Assembly (NCBI RefSeq): GCF_010501035.1
Contig: NZ_QVMH01000004.1
Location: 1 to 60,550 of the forward strand
From: Paludibacter sp. 221
Lineage (GTDB): Bacteria; Bacteroidota; Bacteroidia; Bacteroidales; Paludibacteraceae
Direction: 5' to 3'
Length of the DNA: 60,550 nucleotides
In this document: positions 8,715 to 16,668 of the stretch, piece by piece
How the letters are laid out: each line of letters starts with the position of its first letter
Numbering within the stretch: position 1 is the stretch's first letter
Notes under the pieces: generated by a model
Databases searched by the model: none
Told to the model about the DNA's origin: nothing
What the model saw: the letters and a program-made list of their open reading frames with translations, nothing else
Made by a program: the position numbers and the translations under genes

Positions 8715-9296
8715 TTACAATGCACCATGTGTCGTTTTCAGAAGCCAACTTAGCTGTTCACCAAGGTCTTTCATGTTTCTAAGTCCTTCGGCGTCGCCAT
8801 AAACTTCGCCGGGCATTTCTCCTATGCCGAAATTCCAATATGTAGAGCCGGGAACAATCATACCGCTACCGAGCATGAAACGGTTCAATTCATCATACAC
8901 GGTAACTGCGCCACCTCTGCGCACGCTGATAACGGCAGCACCTACTTTGCGGGTGAGTGTGCGTCCTTGCCCGATAGTAGTTAACCCCAACCTATCCATG
9001 AATGCTTTCATCTCTGCGCTTACGCTCCCGTAATAAGTGGGTGAGGCTAAGATGATGCCATCTGCCTGCTGTGCTTTTCTGATATATTCGTTCATTCCAT
9101 CTGTTTTGATGCTACACTGACCGTCTTTTGTCCGGAAGCAGGTGTAGCAAGACGCACATCCCCTGAGCAATTTTCCTCCTATTTGCACTAATTCTGTTTC
9201 GATGCCCGCTTCGCGGATGGGTTTGAAAACTTCTTCGATTAATTGCTCCGTATTTCCCCCTTTGCGTGGGCTTCCGTTAAATGCTACGATTTTCAT
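8715..9296 (-). CDS. Flavodoxin family protein / NADPH-dependent FMN reductase
   Basis: A 193-residue flavodoxin-fold protein. The N-terminal FNGSPRKGGNTEQL is the FMN phosphate-binding loop. The cysteine stretch CASCYTCFRTKDGQC (near residues 50-64) resembles the iron-sulfur flavoprotein/multimeric flavodoxin WrbA-like branch, and SPTYYGSVSAEMKAFMDR is the conserved flavin-side motif. Enzymes of this group reduce flavins or quinones, often helping anaerobes deal with oxygen. First gene of a probable two-gene unit with the nitroreductase. Exact acceptor unknown. Confidence 0.88.
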   Translation of the reverse strand: MKIVAFNGSPRKGGNTEQLIEEVFKPIREAGIETELVQIGGKLLRGCASCYTCFRTKDGQCSIKTDGMNEYIRKAQQADGIILASPTYYGSVSAEMKAFMDRLGLTTIGQGRTLTRKVGAAVISVRRGGAVTVYDELNRFMLGSGMIVPGSTYWNFGIGEMPGEVYGDAEGLRNMKDLGEQLSWLLKTTHGAL

Positions 9297-9398
9297 ATAG
9301 TATATTGTTTCTTATGTGTGTATATTGAAGTTAACTACAAATGTAATGATTTTCGTCTGCTCCCGCACGAATCTTTCGCGTGGGGAGTTTGCTGCTAT

Positions 9399-10040
9399 TT
9401 ATCCTTTCTTCTTTTTTTCTTTCCTTTTGTTTGTGAGCGATTTTATAATTGAAGGTATTGAGAATAAAATGACTGAGAAGCCTATAAGCGAAATACCTAT
9501 ATTGACTTTTCCATCTTGTATGGCTAATGTGCCGGATAGCAAGATTGTAAGACCACCGCCATAGAAAAACAGGTAATAAATAAACTTTAGTGCGAGAAGA
9601 AAACAACCGCCTTTCTTGCTTTCTTTCCGATTTTGCTCTATCTCTCTTATTGTTTTTCGGGTTAGTAAAAACTTGCCTGTAATATCGTTCTGAATTTTGA
9701 ATGTTACTGTAAGATTATTTCCCGTAACAATAATCCAGTCTTTTATTTTTTGCAGAACTTCGTTGTTTAAAATTTCGGCTGATAAAAATGCTTTTTCGGC
9801 ATCGGGTATTCCCAGTGGCGATACGAGGTTTATTTCGATGAAGCCGTTGAAATCGCTGATTTCTTCGCTTTCGAATTTGCTGTTTAAATAGAAATTTATT
9901 GTATCTGTTAACTCCGCTATCCCTGAATAATTAGCGGAAACTTTATATGAAAAAAAATCGGTGCCGGATTTTACTTTTTCTTTATCAAAAAAGGCATTTC
10001 CTGCTTTCGATTCTTCTTTTTGCTGAATTTGTTCTTCCAT
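9399..10040 (-). CDS. Hypothetical protein with two C-terminal membrane segments
   Basis: I do not recognise this 213-residue protein. The first 130 residues are soluble-looking and mixed alpha/beta; residues of about 148-170 and 177-197 form two hydrophobic segments, and the protein ends in a lysine-rich tail. This suggests a cytoplasmic domain anchored by a C-terminal membrane hairpin. A TATATTTG that fits the -7 consensus (complement of 10094-10101) lies 54 bases upstream of its start, without a clear -33 element. Confidence 0.6.
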   Translation of the reverse strand: MEEQIQQKEESKAGNAFFDKEKVKSGTDFFSYKVSANYSGIAELTDTINFYLNSKFESEEISDFNGFIEINLVSPLGIPDAEKAFLSAEILNNEVLQKIKDWIIVTGNNLTVTFKIQNDITGKFLLTRKTIREIEQNRKESKKGGCFLLALKFIYYLFFYGGGLTILLSGTLAIQDGKVNIGISLIGFSVILFSIPSIIKSLTNKRKEKKKKG

Positions 10041-10106
10041 GAGAGATAGATTTATTTTTTAGTGGCTACATTATGCATAATGGTTTGATTATGCAAATAT
10101 ATAATA

Positions 10107-10140
10107 AAACAAGCTACTCGAAAATTCGGGTAGCTTGTTT
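10107..10140 (-). terminator. Intrinsic terminator after the pyruvate oxidoreductase gene
   Basis: A 16-base stem with one mismatch (arms 10107-10122 and 10125-10140, built on AAACAAGCTAC) is followed on the minus strand by a T-rich run. It closes the long nifJ transcript. Confidence 0.8.
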
Positions 10141-10167
10141 ATGTAATTCATTTAAGAATAATTATTC

Positions 10168-13100
10168 TTAAAACTGCTGGTCGGCCATACGTTTGTAGCC
10201 TGCGTAACGCCATTTAGCATTTTCTTCGGCTGCTTTAAACAATTCTTCGGCTTGTGCAGGGAATTGTTTCATCAGCGATGTATAACGCACCTCACCTTTC
10301 AGGAAGTCTTGGAATTTGCTCCAATCCGGTTCTTTCGAATCCAGTTGCATTGGGTTTTGTCCTTGAGCTTCCAATTCAGGGTTGAAGCGGTACAAATGCC
10401 AGTAGCCACACTCAACAGCACGTTTTTGTTCAGCCTGAGCTTTGCCCATTCCGGCGCGCAAACCGTGGTTGATACATGGTGAGTAGGCAATAACGATTGA
10501 TGGACCATCGTAAGCCTCAGCTTCGCGGATAGCTTTCAATGTTTGTGCTTGGTTAGCTCCCATTGCCACCTGAGCCACGTAAACATAACCATAAGTAGCG
10601 GCAATCATACCAAGGTCTTTTTTGCGGATGCGTTTTCCTGATGCCGCAAATTTAGCTACTGCACCTACTGGAGTAGATTTTGAAGCCTGACCTCCGGTGT
10701 TTGAGTAAACCTCGGTATCGACAACCAGAATGTTTACGTTTTTGCCCGAAGCGATAACGTGGTCTAATCCACCGAAACCGATGTCATAACCCCAACCGTC
10801 GCCACCGATAATCCATTGCGATTGTTTAATCAGGTATTGAGTCAATCCTGATATTTCTTTGCAGATTTCGCAGTCGCAAGCGTTTACAAGCGGAGTGATT
10901 TTAGCTTCCAGCTCAATGGTTTTGTCGGCATCGTTACGGTTCTCAATCCATTCTGTAAATAATGCTTTCATTTCGGCCGAACAGCAGTCGCATGATTGTG
11001 CTTCAGTCATCAAGCGTACCAAGCGGTCGCGCATTTGCTCTACTGCGAACACCATACCTAAACCAAACTCGGCGTTGTCCTCGAACAATGAGTTTGCCCA
11101 AGCCGGACCGCGTCCTTTTTCGTTGGTAGTATATGGAGTAGAAGGAGCCGAAGCTGAGTAGATTGAAGTACAACCGGTTGCGTTTGCTACCATTTGGCGG
11201 TCGCCAAACAGTTGCGAAATCAACTTAACGTATGGAGTTTCGCCACAACCCGAACAAGCTCCTGAGAACTCGAACAGCGGAGTTGCGAATTGAGAGTTCT
11301 TAACGTTCACTTTAGTGTCAACCAAGTGCTGTTTCGAAGTTACGTTGTTTACACAGTAATCCCAGTTCTTTTGTTCTTCGTATTGAGTTTCGATTGGAAC
11401 CAGTTGCAGTGCTTTCCCGTTTTTATTGCCCGGACAAACATCAACACAGTTGTCGCAACCCATACAGTCTAATACGTCTACCTGCATGCGGTAGGTCATT
11501 CCTTCAAACTGTTTGCCTGTTGCTTTCAGTGTGTCGGTGAATGGTGCTTTCGCTTGTTCTGCTGCATCCAGCACAAAGGGACGGATAGAAGCGTGAGGAC
11601 AAACATAAGCACATTGGTTACACTGTATACAGTTAGTCGAAGTCCATACGGGTACTAAAGCGGCTACACCACGTTTTTCGTATTTAGTAGTTCCTTGGTC
11701 CCAAGTACCGTCTTCGCGTCCTTTGAATGCTGAAACAGGAAGGTCGTCGCCGGCTTGCGCATTGATAGGGCGCACTACTTTCTTAACGAATTCGGGTGCA
11801 TTATCGGTTCCAACTTCGTCAGCCAATTTAATATCAGCCCATTCTGCAGGAACGTCGATTTTTGTATATTCTCCGCCACGGTCTACTGCAGCGTAGTTTT
11901 TGTTTACGATGTCTTCGCCTTTCTTGCCATACGATTTGTTAATCATGTATTTCATTTGCGATACAGCCAAGTCGTAAGGAACTACGTTTGCAATTTTGAA
12001 GAACGCCGATTGAAGAATAGTGTTTGTACGGTTACCTAACCCGATTTCGCGAGCGATAGTTGTCGCGTCGATGGTATAAAGGGTAATATTGTTTTTTGCC
12101 AAATAACGTTTTACGTTATCAGGAAGATTTTTCAATACTTCTTCTTTGTTCCAAACAGTATTCAATAATAAAGTTCCGTTTTTCTTCAAACCTTTTGTTA
12201 CATCATACAGGCGTAAGTATGCTTGTACGTGACATGCTACGAAGTCAGGTGTTGTAACCAAGTAAGTAGAACGGATAGGATTGTCGCCAAAACGTAAGTG
12301 CGAGCAAGTGAAACCTCCCGATTTTTTCGAATCGTAGAAGAAATATGCTTGACAGTATTTATCAGTATTGTCACCAATGATTTTGATTGAGTTTTTGTTG
12401 GCACCTACTGTACCGTCAGCACCAAGTCCGTAGAATTTAGCTTCGAATGTACCTGCCGCACCCATTGGTATTTCTTCTTTCAATGGAAGCGAAGTGAAAG
12501 TAACATCGTCAACAATACCTACTGTGAAGTGGTTTTTAGGCTCGTTCATGCCCAGATTTTCGTAAATAGCCAATACTTGAGCAGGAGTAAAGTCTTTCGA
12601 CGATAATCCATAACGTCCGCCGATTACAAGAGGAGCGTCTGCTTTTCCGTAAAGAACGTCTTTTACATCTAAGTATAGAGGTTCGCCACCTGCTCCCGGC
12701 TCTTTTGTACGGTCGAGCACACAGATGCGTTTTGCAGTTTTAGGAAGAACAGCTAAGAAATGTTTAGCTGAGAAAGGACGATACAAGTGAACGGCAATCA
12801 TACCTACTTTTTCGCCTTTCGCCATCAGGTAGTCGATACCTTCGCGGATAGCCTCGGTGCCCGAACCCATAGCCACTACTACACGGTCGGCATCAGGTGC
12901 GCCGTAGTAATCGAACAAGCCGTATTTGCGTCCTGTGATTTTGCTCAGTTCGTTCATATATTCTTCAACTACGGCAGGAACTGCATCGTAGAATGGGTTA
13001 CATGCTTCGCGAGCTTGGAAGTATATATCTGGGTTTTGTGCAGTACCACGTACTACAGGAGCCTGAGGATTCAATGCACGTTGACGGAAAGCAGCCAATG

Positions 13101-13701
13101 CTTCTTTGTCGAGTAGCGGAGCCAAATCGTCGTTATCTAATTGTTCGATTTTTTGAATTTCGTGCGATGTACGGAATCCATCGAAAAAGTGTACAAAAGG
13201 CACGCGTGTTTTGATAGCAGTTAAGTGAGCAACTGCGGCTAAGTCCATAACTTCTTGTACCGAACCGGTAGCCAGCATGGCGCAACCTGTTTGGCGGGTT
13301 GCCATAACGTCCTGATGGTCGCCAAAAATAGAAAGTGCGTGAGAAGCCAATGCACGTGCTGAAACGTGATAAACACCCGGAAGTAATTCTCCGGCAACTT
13401 TGTACATGTTAGGAATCATCAACAGCAGACCTTGCGATGCTGTGAACGTGTTGGTCAGTGCGCCTGCTTGCAATGAGCCGTGCATAGCACCTGCAGCACC
13501 AGCTTCCGACTGCATTTCTTGTACTTGTACCGTTTCGCCGAAAATGTTTTTACGGCCGGTTGCAGCCCACTCATCAACGTATTCAGCCATAGTGGACGAC
13601 GGAGTGATGGGGTAAATCGCAGCTACTTCGCTGAACATATACGCGATATGCGCAGCAGCCTGATTACCATCACAAGTCAAAAATTTTTTAGTTTTAGCCA
13701 T
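10168..13701 (-). CDS. nifJ: Pyruvate:ferredoxin (flavodoxin) oxidoreductase
   Basis: This single-chain enzyme of 1177 residues decarboxylates pyruvate to acetyl-CoA and CO2 and passes electrons to ferredoxin or flavodoxin, a central reaction in anaerobic metabolism. I start it at the ATG complementary to 13699-13701 (MAKTKKFLTCDGNQAA); an upstream in-frame ATG would add eight odd residues. Visible are the N-terminal domain I (YPITPSSTMAEY), two 4Fe-4S motifs CIQCNQCAYVCP (about 688) and CMGCDNCVDVCP (about 744), the proximal cluster segment CSGCGE (about 812), and the thiamine diphosphate region GGDGWGYDIG to SNTGGQASKSTPVG (about 967-1010). A strong terminator follows. Confidence 0.97.
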   Translation of the reverse strand: MAKTKKFLTCDGNQAAAHIAYMFSEVAAIYPITPSSTMAEYVDEWAATGRKNIFGETVQVQEMQSEAGAAGAMHGSLQAGALTNTFTASQGLLLMIPNMYKVAGELLPGVYHVSARALASHALSIFGDHQDVMATRQTGCAMLATGSVQEVMDLAAVAHLTAIKTRVPFVHFFDGFRTSHEIQKIEQLDNDDLAPLLDKEALAAFRQRALNPQAPVVRGTAQNPDIYFQAREACNPFYDAVPAVVEEYMNELSKITGRKYGLFDYYGAPDADRVVVAMGSGTEAIREGIDYLMAKGEKVGMIAVHLYRPFSAKHFLAVLPKTAKRICVLDRTKEPGAGGEPLYLDVKDVLYGKADAPLVIGGRYGLSSKDFTPAQVLAIYENLGMNEPKNHFTVGIVDDVTFTSLPLKEEIPMGAAGTFEAKFYGLGADGTVGANKNSIKIIGDNTDKYCQAYFFYDSKKSGGFTCSHLRFGDNPIRSTYLVTTPDFVACHVQAYLRLYDVTKGLKKNGTLLLNTVWNKEEVLKNLPDNVKRYLAKNNITLYTIDATTIAREIGLGNRTNTILQSAFFKIANVVPYDLAVSQMKYMINKSYGKKGEDIVNKNYAAVDRGGEYTKIDVPAEWADIKLADEVGTDNAPEFVKKVVRPINAQAGDDLPVSAFKGREDGTWDQGTTKYEKRGVAALVPVWTSTNCIQCNQCAYVCPHASIRPFVLDAAEQAKAPFTDTLKATGKQFEGMTYRMQVDVLDCMGCDNCVDVCPGNKNGKALQLVPIETQYEEQKNWDYCVNNVTSKQHLVDTKVNVKNSQFATPLFEFSGACSGCGETPYVKLISQLFGDRQMVANATGCTSIYSASAPSTPYTTNEKGRGPAWANSLFEDNAEFGLGMVFAVEQMRDRLVRLMTEAQSCDCCSAEMKALFTEWIENRNDADKTIELEAKITPLVNACDCEICKEISGLTQYLIKQSQWIIGGDGWGYDIGFGGLDHVIASGKNVNILVVDTEVYSNTGGQASKSTPVGAVAKFAASGKRIRKKDLGMIAATYGYVYVAQVAMGANQAQTLKAIREAEAYDGPSIVIAYSPCINHGLRAGMGKAQAEQKRAVECGYWHLYRFNPELEAQGQNPMQLDSKEPDWSKFQDFLKGEVRYTSLMKQFPAQAEELFKAAEENAKWRYAGYKRMADQQF

Positions 13702-13810
13702 TTTTGTTTGTAAAATTAAAAACACACTTCCTAAACCCCAATAAGGAACTTTTGAAATGTATCTTAGTTATATTAATTATTCATTCTTAATTTTATTCTT
13801 AAAATGGTTT

Positions 13811-13920
13811 GCAAAGCCCCGCAGGGGCGGGATTATGCATAACCGTATGTAAGCGAGAGAAACGAGCGCAACTTACGGCATTGACCGTAGATTCCGCTAA
13901 AACCCCGCAGGGGTGAGATT
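13811..13920. repeat. Left REP-like double hairpin flanking the transposase gene
   Basis: Two small hairpins with a GCA loop lie here: GCCCC-GCA-GGGGC (13816-13828) and ACCCC-GCA-GGGGT (13902-13914), each followed by a G-rich GATTAT foot. The outer 68 bases (13811-13878) match the reverse complement of 14420-14485 almost exactly, and the inner hairpin has an inverted partner at 14378-14400. This is the arrangement expected of REP sequences mobilised by the transposase between them. Confidence 0.75.
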
Positions 13921-14368
13921 ATCGTTCCCAATCCCTCTCGTCCAGTTTCAATTCCATCTCTTTGAGAAAAGCCTCATACTCATCTCTGAACGTAACGGTT
14001 TTGTGATGTTCCCGTTGGTTTTTGATATAATTTATTATCGTGTCTTTATCTCTTAAACTATATGTCAGTGTTGCGTATTTTTCTCCCCAGGCTGTAAAAT
14101 GTTCAAAACCGACAGTTCGCTTTAGCATCTTGCTTGTTTCTACTTTCAAATCGCGCATGAAATCAGATAACGCAATAGTAGGATGAAGCGAAAACAGGAT
14201 GTGAACATGGTCTTCCATGCCATTCACCCGGTATAAAACGCTGTTTTTGTTTTTAATAACGCCCCAAATATAACGATACAACTCATCCGAATGCTCAAGA
14301 GAAAGCGTTGGTTCGTTTGCCTTGGTACGGATAACTGCATGATATAACAATTGTACGTAACTCATCAA
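13919..14368 (-). CDS. REP-associated tyrosine transposase (IS200-like, Y1_Tnp / RAYT)
   Basis: The 149-residue protein is a single-domain HUH transposase. The metal-binding HUH motif is HVH at residues 54-56 (in MEDHVHILFSL), WGEKY follows near 94, and the candidate nucleophilic tyrosine is Tyr114 in DTIINYIKNQ. Such enzymes cut and join single-stranded DNA at hairpins. No accessory gene such as tnpB/iscB accompanies it. The gene is closely bounded by paired inverted REP-like hairpins, and the last codons overlap the left inner hairpin by two bases. This supports a RAYT rather than a plain insertion sequence. An active role in moving the hairpins is inferred, not shown. Confidence 0.88.
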   Translation of the reverse strand: MMSYVQLLYHAVIRTKANEPTLSLEHSDELYRYIWGVIKNKNSVLYRVNGMEDHVHILFSLHPTIALSDFMRDLKVETSKMLKRTVGFEHFTAWGEKYATLTYSLRDKDTIINYIKNQREHHKTVTFRDEYEAFLKEMELKLDERDWER

Positions 14369-14377
14369 TCAATAATA

Positions 14378-14485
14378 ATCTCGCCTCTGCGAGGCTTTAT
14401 TTTGTATTGTGTTGTTTGTCCGTAAGCTGCGCTCGTTCCTCGCTTGCATACGGTTATGCATAATCCCGCCCCTGCGGGGCTTTAC
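14378..14485. repeat. Right REP-like double hairpin flanking the transposase gene
   Basis: Inverted counterpart of the left flank. GCCTC-TGC-GAGGC (14383-14395) forms the inner hairpin and GCCCC-TGC-GGGGC (14468-14480) the outer one. The segment 14420-14485 is nearly the exact reverse complement of 13811-13878 over about 66 bases, differing at only a few positions. It ends 11 bases before the zinc-ribbon gene stop. Confidence 0.75.
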
Positions 14486-14495
14486 AATTTTTTTT

Positions 14496-14768
14496 TTACC
14501 TCTTCCAGCGTTTCAATGTAGGGAAGTATTCTCTCATTTCCTTACGGGCTTCTTCTTTGCTGAATTTGGTATCCGAATTTTTGTTGAACTCGTCCAGATA
14601 ATTCAGGTTGTGCTCTATCATTTCGTTCATTGTAATGTCCTGAGTGAAAGCTCCGTTTTTATAGCAGTAAACACAGTATTCCTGATTTAGAGTGCCAGCG
14701 GCATTGGTGCCGAAATCATCGGCAGTACGCATTGGCATTCCACAGCTTTGACAAATCTTTTCTTCCAT
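14496..14768 (-). CDS. Zinc-ribbon domain protein (zf-ribbon_2-like)
   Basis: A 90-residue protein with CQSCGMPM near the N-terminus (Cys6, Cys9) and CVYCYKNG (Cys32, Cys35), which together form a four-cysteine zinc ribbon. The middle motif FGTNAAGTLNQEYC is typical of the putative zinc-ribbon family found in many anaerobes. The C-terminal half (helical, YFPTLKRWKR at the end) has the usual family length. No enzymatic function is known for this family. It sits between the transposase cassette and the ATPase gene on the same strand. Confidence 0.8.
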   Translation of the reverse strand: MEEKICQSCGMPMRTADDFGTNAAGTLNQEYCVYCYKNGAFTQDITMNEMIEHNLNYLDEFNKNSDTKFSKEEARKEMREYFPTLKRWKR

Positions 14769-14833
14769 AATATTATATTTTTCTCCACTTTAATTTCCTC
14801 TTTGTCGAAAAAAGAGGGCATTGATGATGACGA

Positions 14834-16015
14834 TTAATACAAAAATCCCAACAACCACAGTGGTATCTCATTTTTTGTGCCTACTTCAATATCATCTACA
14901 GCATACAATACTTTCGGATTATATTTTGCATACTGTGGCTTTTGTTCGCATTTAAAATGATAGTACTGGTCGATGCAAAAATCGGTATGATGGCGGCACA
15001 TATTCACTTTATGCTTGGCATGTAGCGCATTATATAAAAAAGTACGGTGTTCTGCGCCCTTATCCACTCCTCCCGGACTTACAGCGTACATCAGATTCGT
15101 GTTGTGAACGTAAATCCGGTTTGGTTTTTTAGGAAATACTTCCCCTTCGGTATAGAGCAGGTTTAGTAAGCGTGCATCCTGTAAGTACTTGATGTAGTTC
15201 ATTATAGTGGCACGCGAAGTCTCGATGTCTTTACTTAACTGGCTTACATTTGGTGCTGCCGGGGCACTCGTCATCAGTAGGTAAAGTAGTTTCCGTATCT
15301 TGGATAAGTATTTCAGTTCAATTTGTTTTATGAGCAGGATGTCTACTTCCAGCATCATATTCATGGTTTTTACCAGATTTTCCGAAAAATTGCGTTGTTC
15401 CAGAAAAAAAGGATAATAGCCATGATGCAGATAGTCCTGAAAATAATCGAAGGGATGTACCTGCGAGCATATTTCCCGTGCTATTTTTTCGTGGTTGCTT
15501 ATAATCTCTTCCAGCGTGTAGGCCGGAAAATTTTTACCGGTTTGCAGGTATATGAATTCACGAAATGAGAACCCACGTAGGTTGTAAGATGCAACCACGT
15601 CTTTTAAATCCTCGTTGTCTTCAATCAGACGCATGACCGTAGAGCCGGAAAAAACGATATGCAACTCAGGAAAACGGTCGTAGCACTCACGTAATTCTTT
15701 CGACCAATTTTCGTATTTGAAAGTTTGGTCTAAAAGCAATGTTCTCCCGCCTTGGCGGTAAAACTGCTCGGCAAATTCAACAAGCGTATGGGCAGTGAAA
15801 TAAAAGTTATTGAAATTAATATACAGGCAGCTACGGTCGGTTGCGCCGAACCGTTCTTTTGCATATTGCAGCAAAAAAGTAGTCTTCCCTACGCCACGGC
15901 TCCCTTTGATACCAATCAAACGGTGCGACCAGTCGATTTCATTCATTAACAATCGCTTAACCGGCGACGAAACGTGTTCGACCAAATATTGATGTGTCCG
16001 GTAGAATGCCTCCAT
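14834..16015 (-). CDS. AAA ATPase with C-terminal DUF4143 (AAA_14 family)
   Basis: I start this at the ATG complementary to 16013-16015 (MEAFYRTHQYLVEH), giving 393 residues, because the promoter elements lie just upstream of that codon; the longer frame would begin within the promoter. Walker A is GIKGSRGVGKTTFLLQ (about residues 33-48), and the Walker B region is RTLLLDQTFKYENW. The C-terminal half matches the DUF4143 domain that follows AAA_14 ATPases in many Bacteroidota. These proteins occur in large, variable numbers per genome and their role is not established. The promoter overlaps a perfect palindrome, suggesting tight control. Confidence 0.88.
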   Translation of the reverse strand: MEAFYRTHQYLVEHVSSPVKRLLMNEIDWSHRLIGIKGSRGVGKTTFLLQYAKERFGATDRSCLYINFNNFYFTAHTLVEFAEQFYRQGGRTLLLDQTFKYENWSKELRECYDRFPELHIVFSGSTVMRLIEDNEDLKDVVASYNLRGFSFREFIYLQTGKNFPAYTLEEIISNHEKIAREICSQVHPFDYFQDYLHHGYYPFFLEQRNFSENLVKTMNMMLEVDILLIKQIELKYLSKIRKLLYLLMTSAPAAPNVSQLSKDIETSRATIMNYIKYLQDARLLNLLYTEGEVFPKKPNRIYVHNTNLMYAVSPGGVDKGAEHRTFLYNALHAKHKVNMCRHHTDFCIDQYYHFKCEQKPQYAKYNPKVLYAVDDIEVGTKNEIPLWLLGFLY

Positions 16016-16030
16016 TGCTGTGTGTAAAAT

Positions 16031-16081
16031 GAGATTGCAAAAGTAGCAAAAACTTTGCATTTTGCAAAGTGGAGATTGCAA
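16031..16081 (-). promoter_or_regulatory. Promoter with overlapping palindrome and flanking direct repeats (AAA_14 gene)
   Basis: On the minus strand a TTTG (complement of 16065-16068), 19 bases, then TACTTTTG (complement of 16038-16045) matches the Bacteroidota promoter consensus exactly. The -33 element lies inside a perfect palindrome, ACTTTGCA-TTT-TGCAAAGT at 16052-16070. The whole block is bracketed by two copies of GAGATTGCAA (16031-16040 and 16072-16081). Binding at the palindrome would block RNA polymerase, so an operator is the simplest reading. Confidence 0.6.
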
Positions 16082-16148
16082 TTAGTATAAATAAATTTTA
16101 TTAAGTTGATTATCAATGATAGAATTATTATTGTAATTTTGTGCTTCA

Positions 16149-16190
16149 TCTGTAGTCTGACTACTAACTATTAGCTTCTAACTTCTTATT
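16149..16190 (+). repeat. Heptad-periodic tract before the SUI1 gene
   Basis: About 40 bases of imperfect 7-base units (CTGACTA, CTAACTA, TTAGCTT, CTAACTT and similar) run directly up to the ATG at 16191. One of eleven such tracts in the window. Confidence 0.5.
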
Positions 16191-16529
16191 ATGGATTGGA
16201 AAGATAAATTGAATGCATTGTATGATGCTGTGCCTAAATCGGAGGAGAACAACGCCTCTACAGAGGATGTGCAAAATAAGCCGGTGAGCAAAAAACAACA
16301 ATTACGTGTAGAGCTGGATAAGCGCAATGGCAAACCGGCTACGCTTGTTACCGAGTTTCAGGGTACTGATGACGAGTTGAAAGAACTGGCTAAACTCCTG
16401 AAAGTAAAATGCGGTACAGGCGGCTCAGCGCGTGGTGGCGAAATTCTGATACAAGGGGATTTTCGGGCAAAAGTGGCTTCTATTTTAGAAGAAGAAGGTT
16501 ATAAAGTGCGGCGGATAAATTTTAAGTAA
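16191..16529 (+). CDS. SUI1/eIF1-like translation factor (YciH family)
   Basis: The 112-residue protein has a variable acidic N-terminal stretch of about 45 residues and then the SUI1 fold: RNGKPATLVTEFQGTDDELKELAKLLKVKCGTGGSARGG is recognisable in pieces, with the conserved GTGGSARGGEILIQGDF turn. Bacterial YciH is a homologue of eukaryotic initiation factor 1 and can influence start-codon selection. It is notable that this window also has an infC with a non-AUG start. Role here is inferred from the family only. Confidence 0.88.
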   Translation: MDWKDKLNALYDAVPKSEENNASTEDVQNKPVSKKQQLRVELDKRNGKPATLVTEFQGTDDELKELAKLLKVKCGTGGSARGGEILIQGDFRAKVASILEEEGYKVRRINFK

Positions 16530-16560
16530 ATGAGAGTGTGGTGTCTGAACTATGGAACTT

Positions 16561-16628
16561 AGAGCTGTCTGAATTTTTCACAAAAAATCACCAAAATTTA
16601 TTTTGCGAGTAAAATTTAGATAACCTCT
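16561..16628. repeat. MITE-like element A (68 bp)
   Basis: Begins AGAGCTGTCTGAATTTT (16561-16577) and ends AAAATTTAGATAACCTCT (16611-16628), an imperfect terminal inverted repeat. The right half, from CAAAATTTATTTTGCG to the end, closely matches the right end of element B at 56939-56965. No coding content. Target-site duplication is not clear. Confidence 0.65.
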
Positions 16629-16668
16629 CAGAATGTAAATCGGTATTGCTGGTCAATTAATAGAGTTT

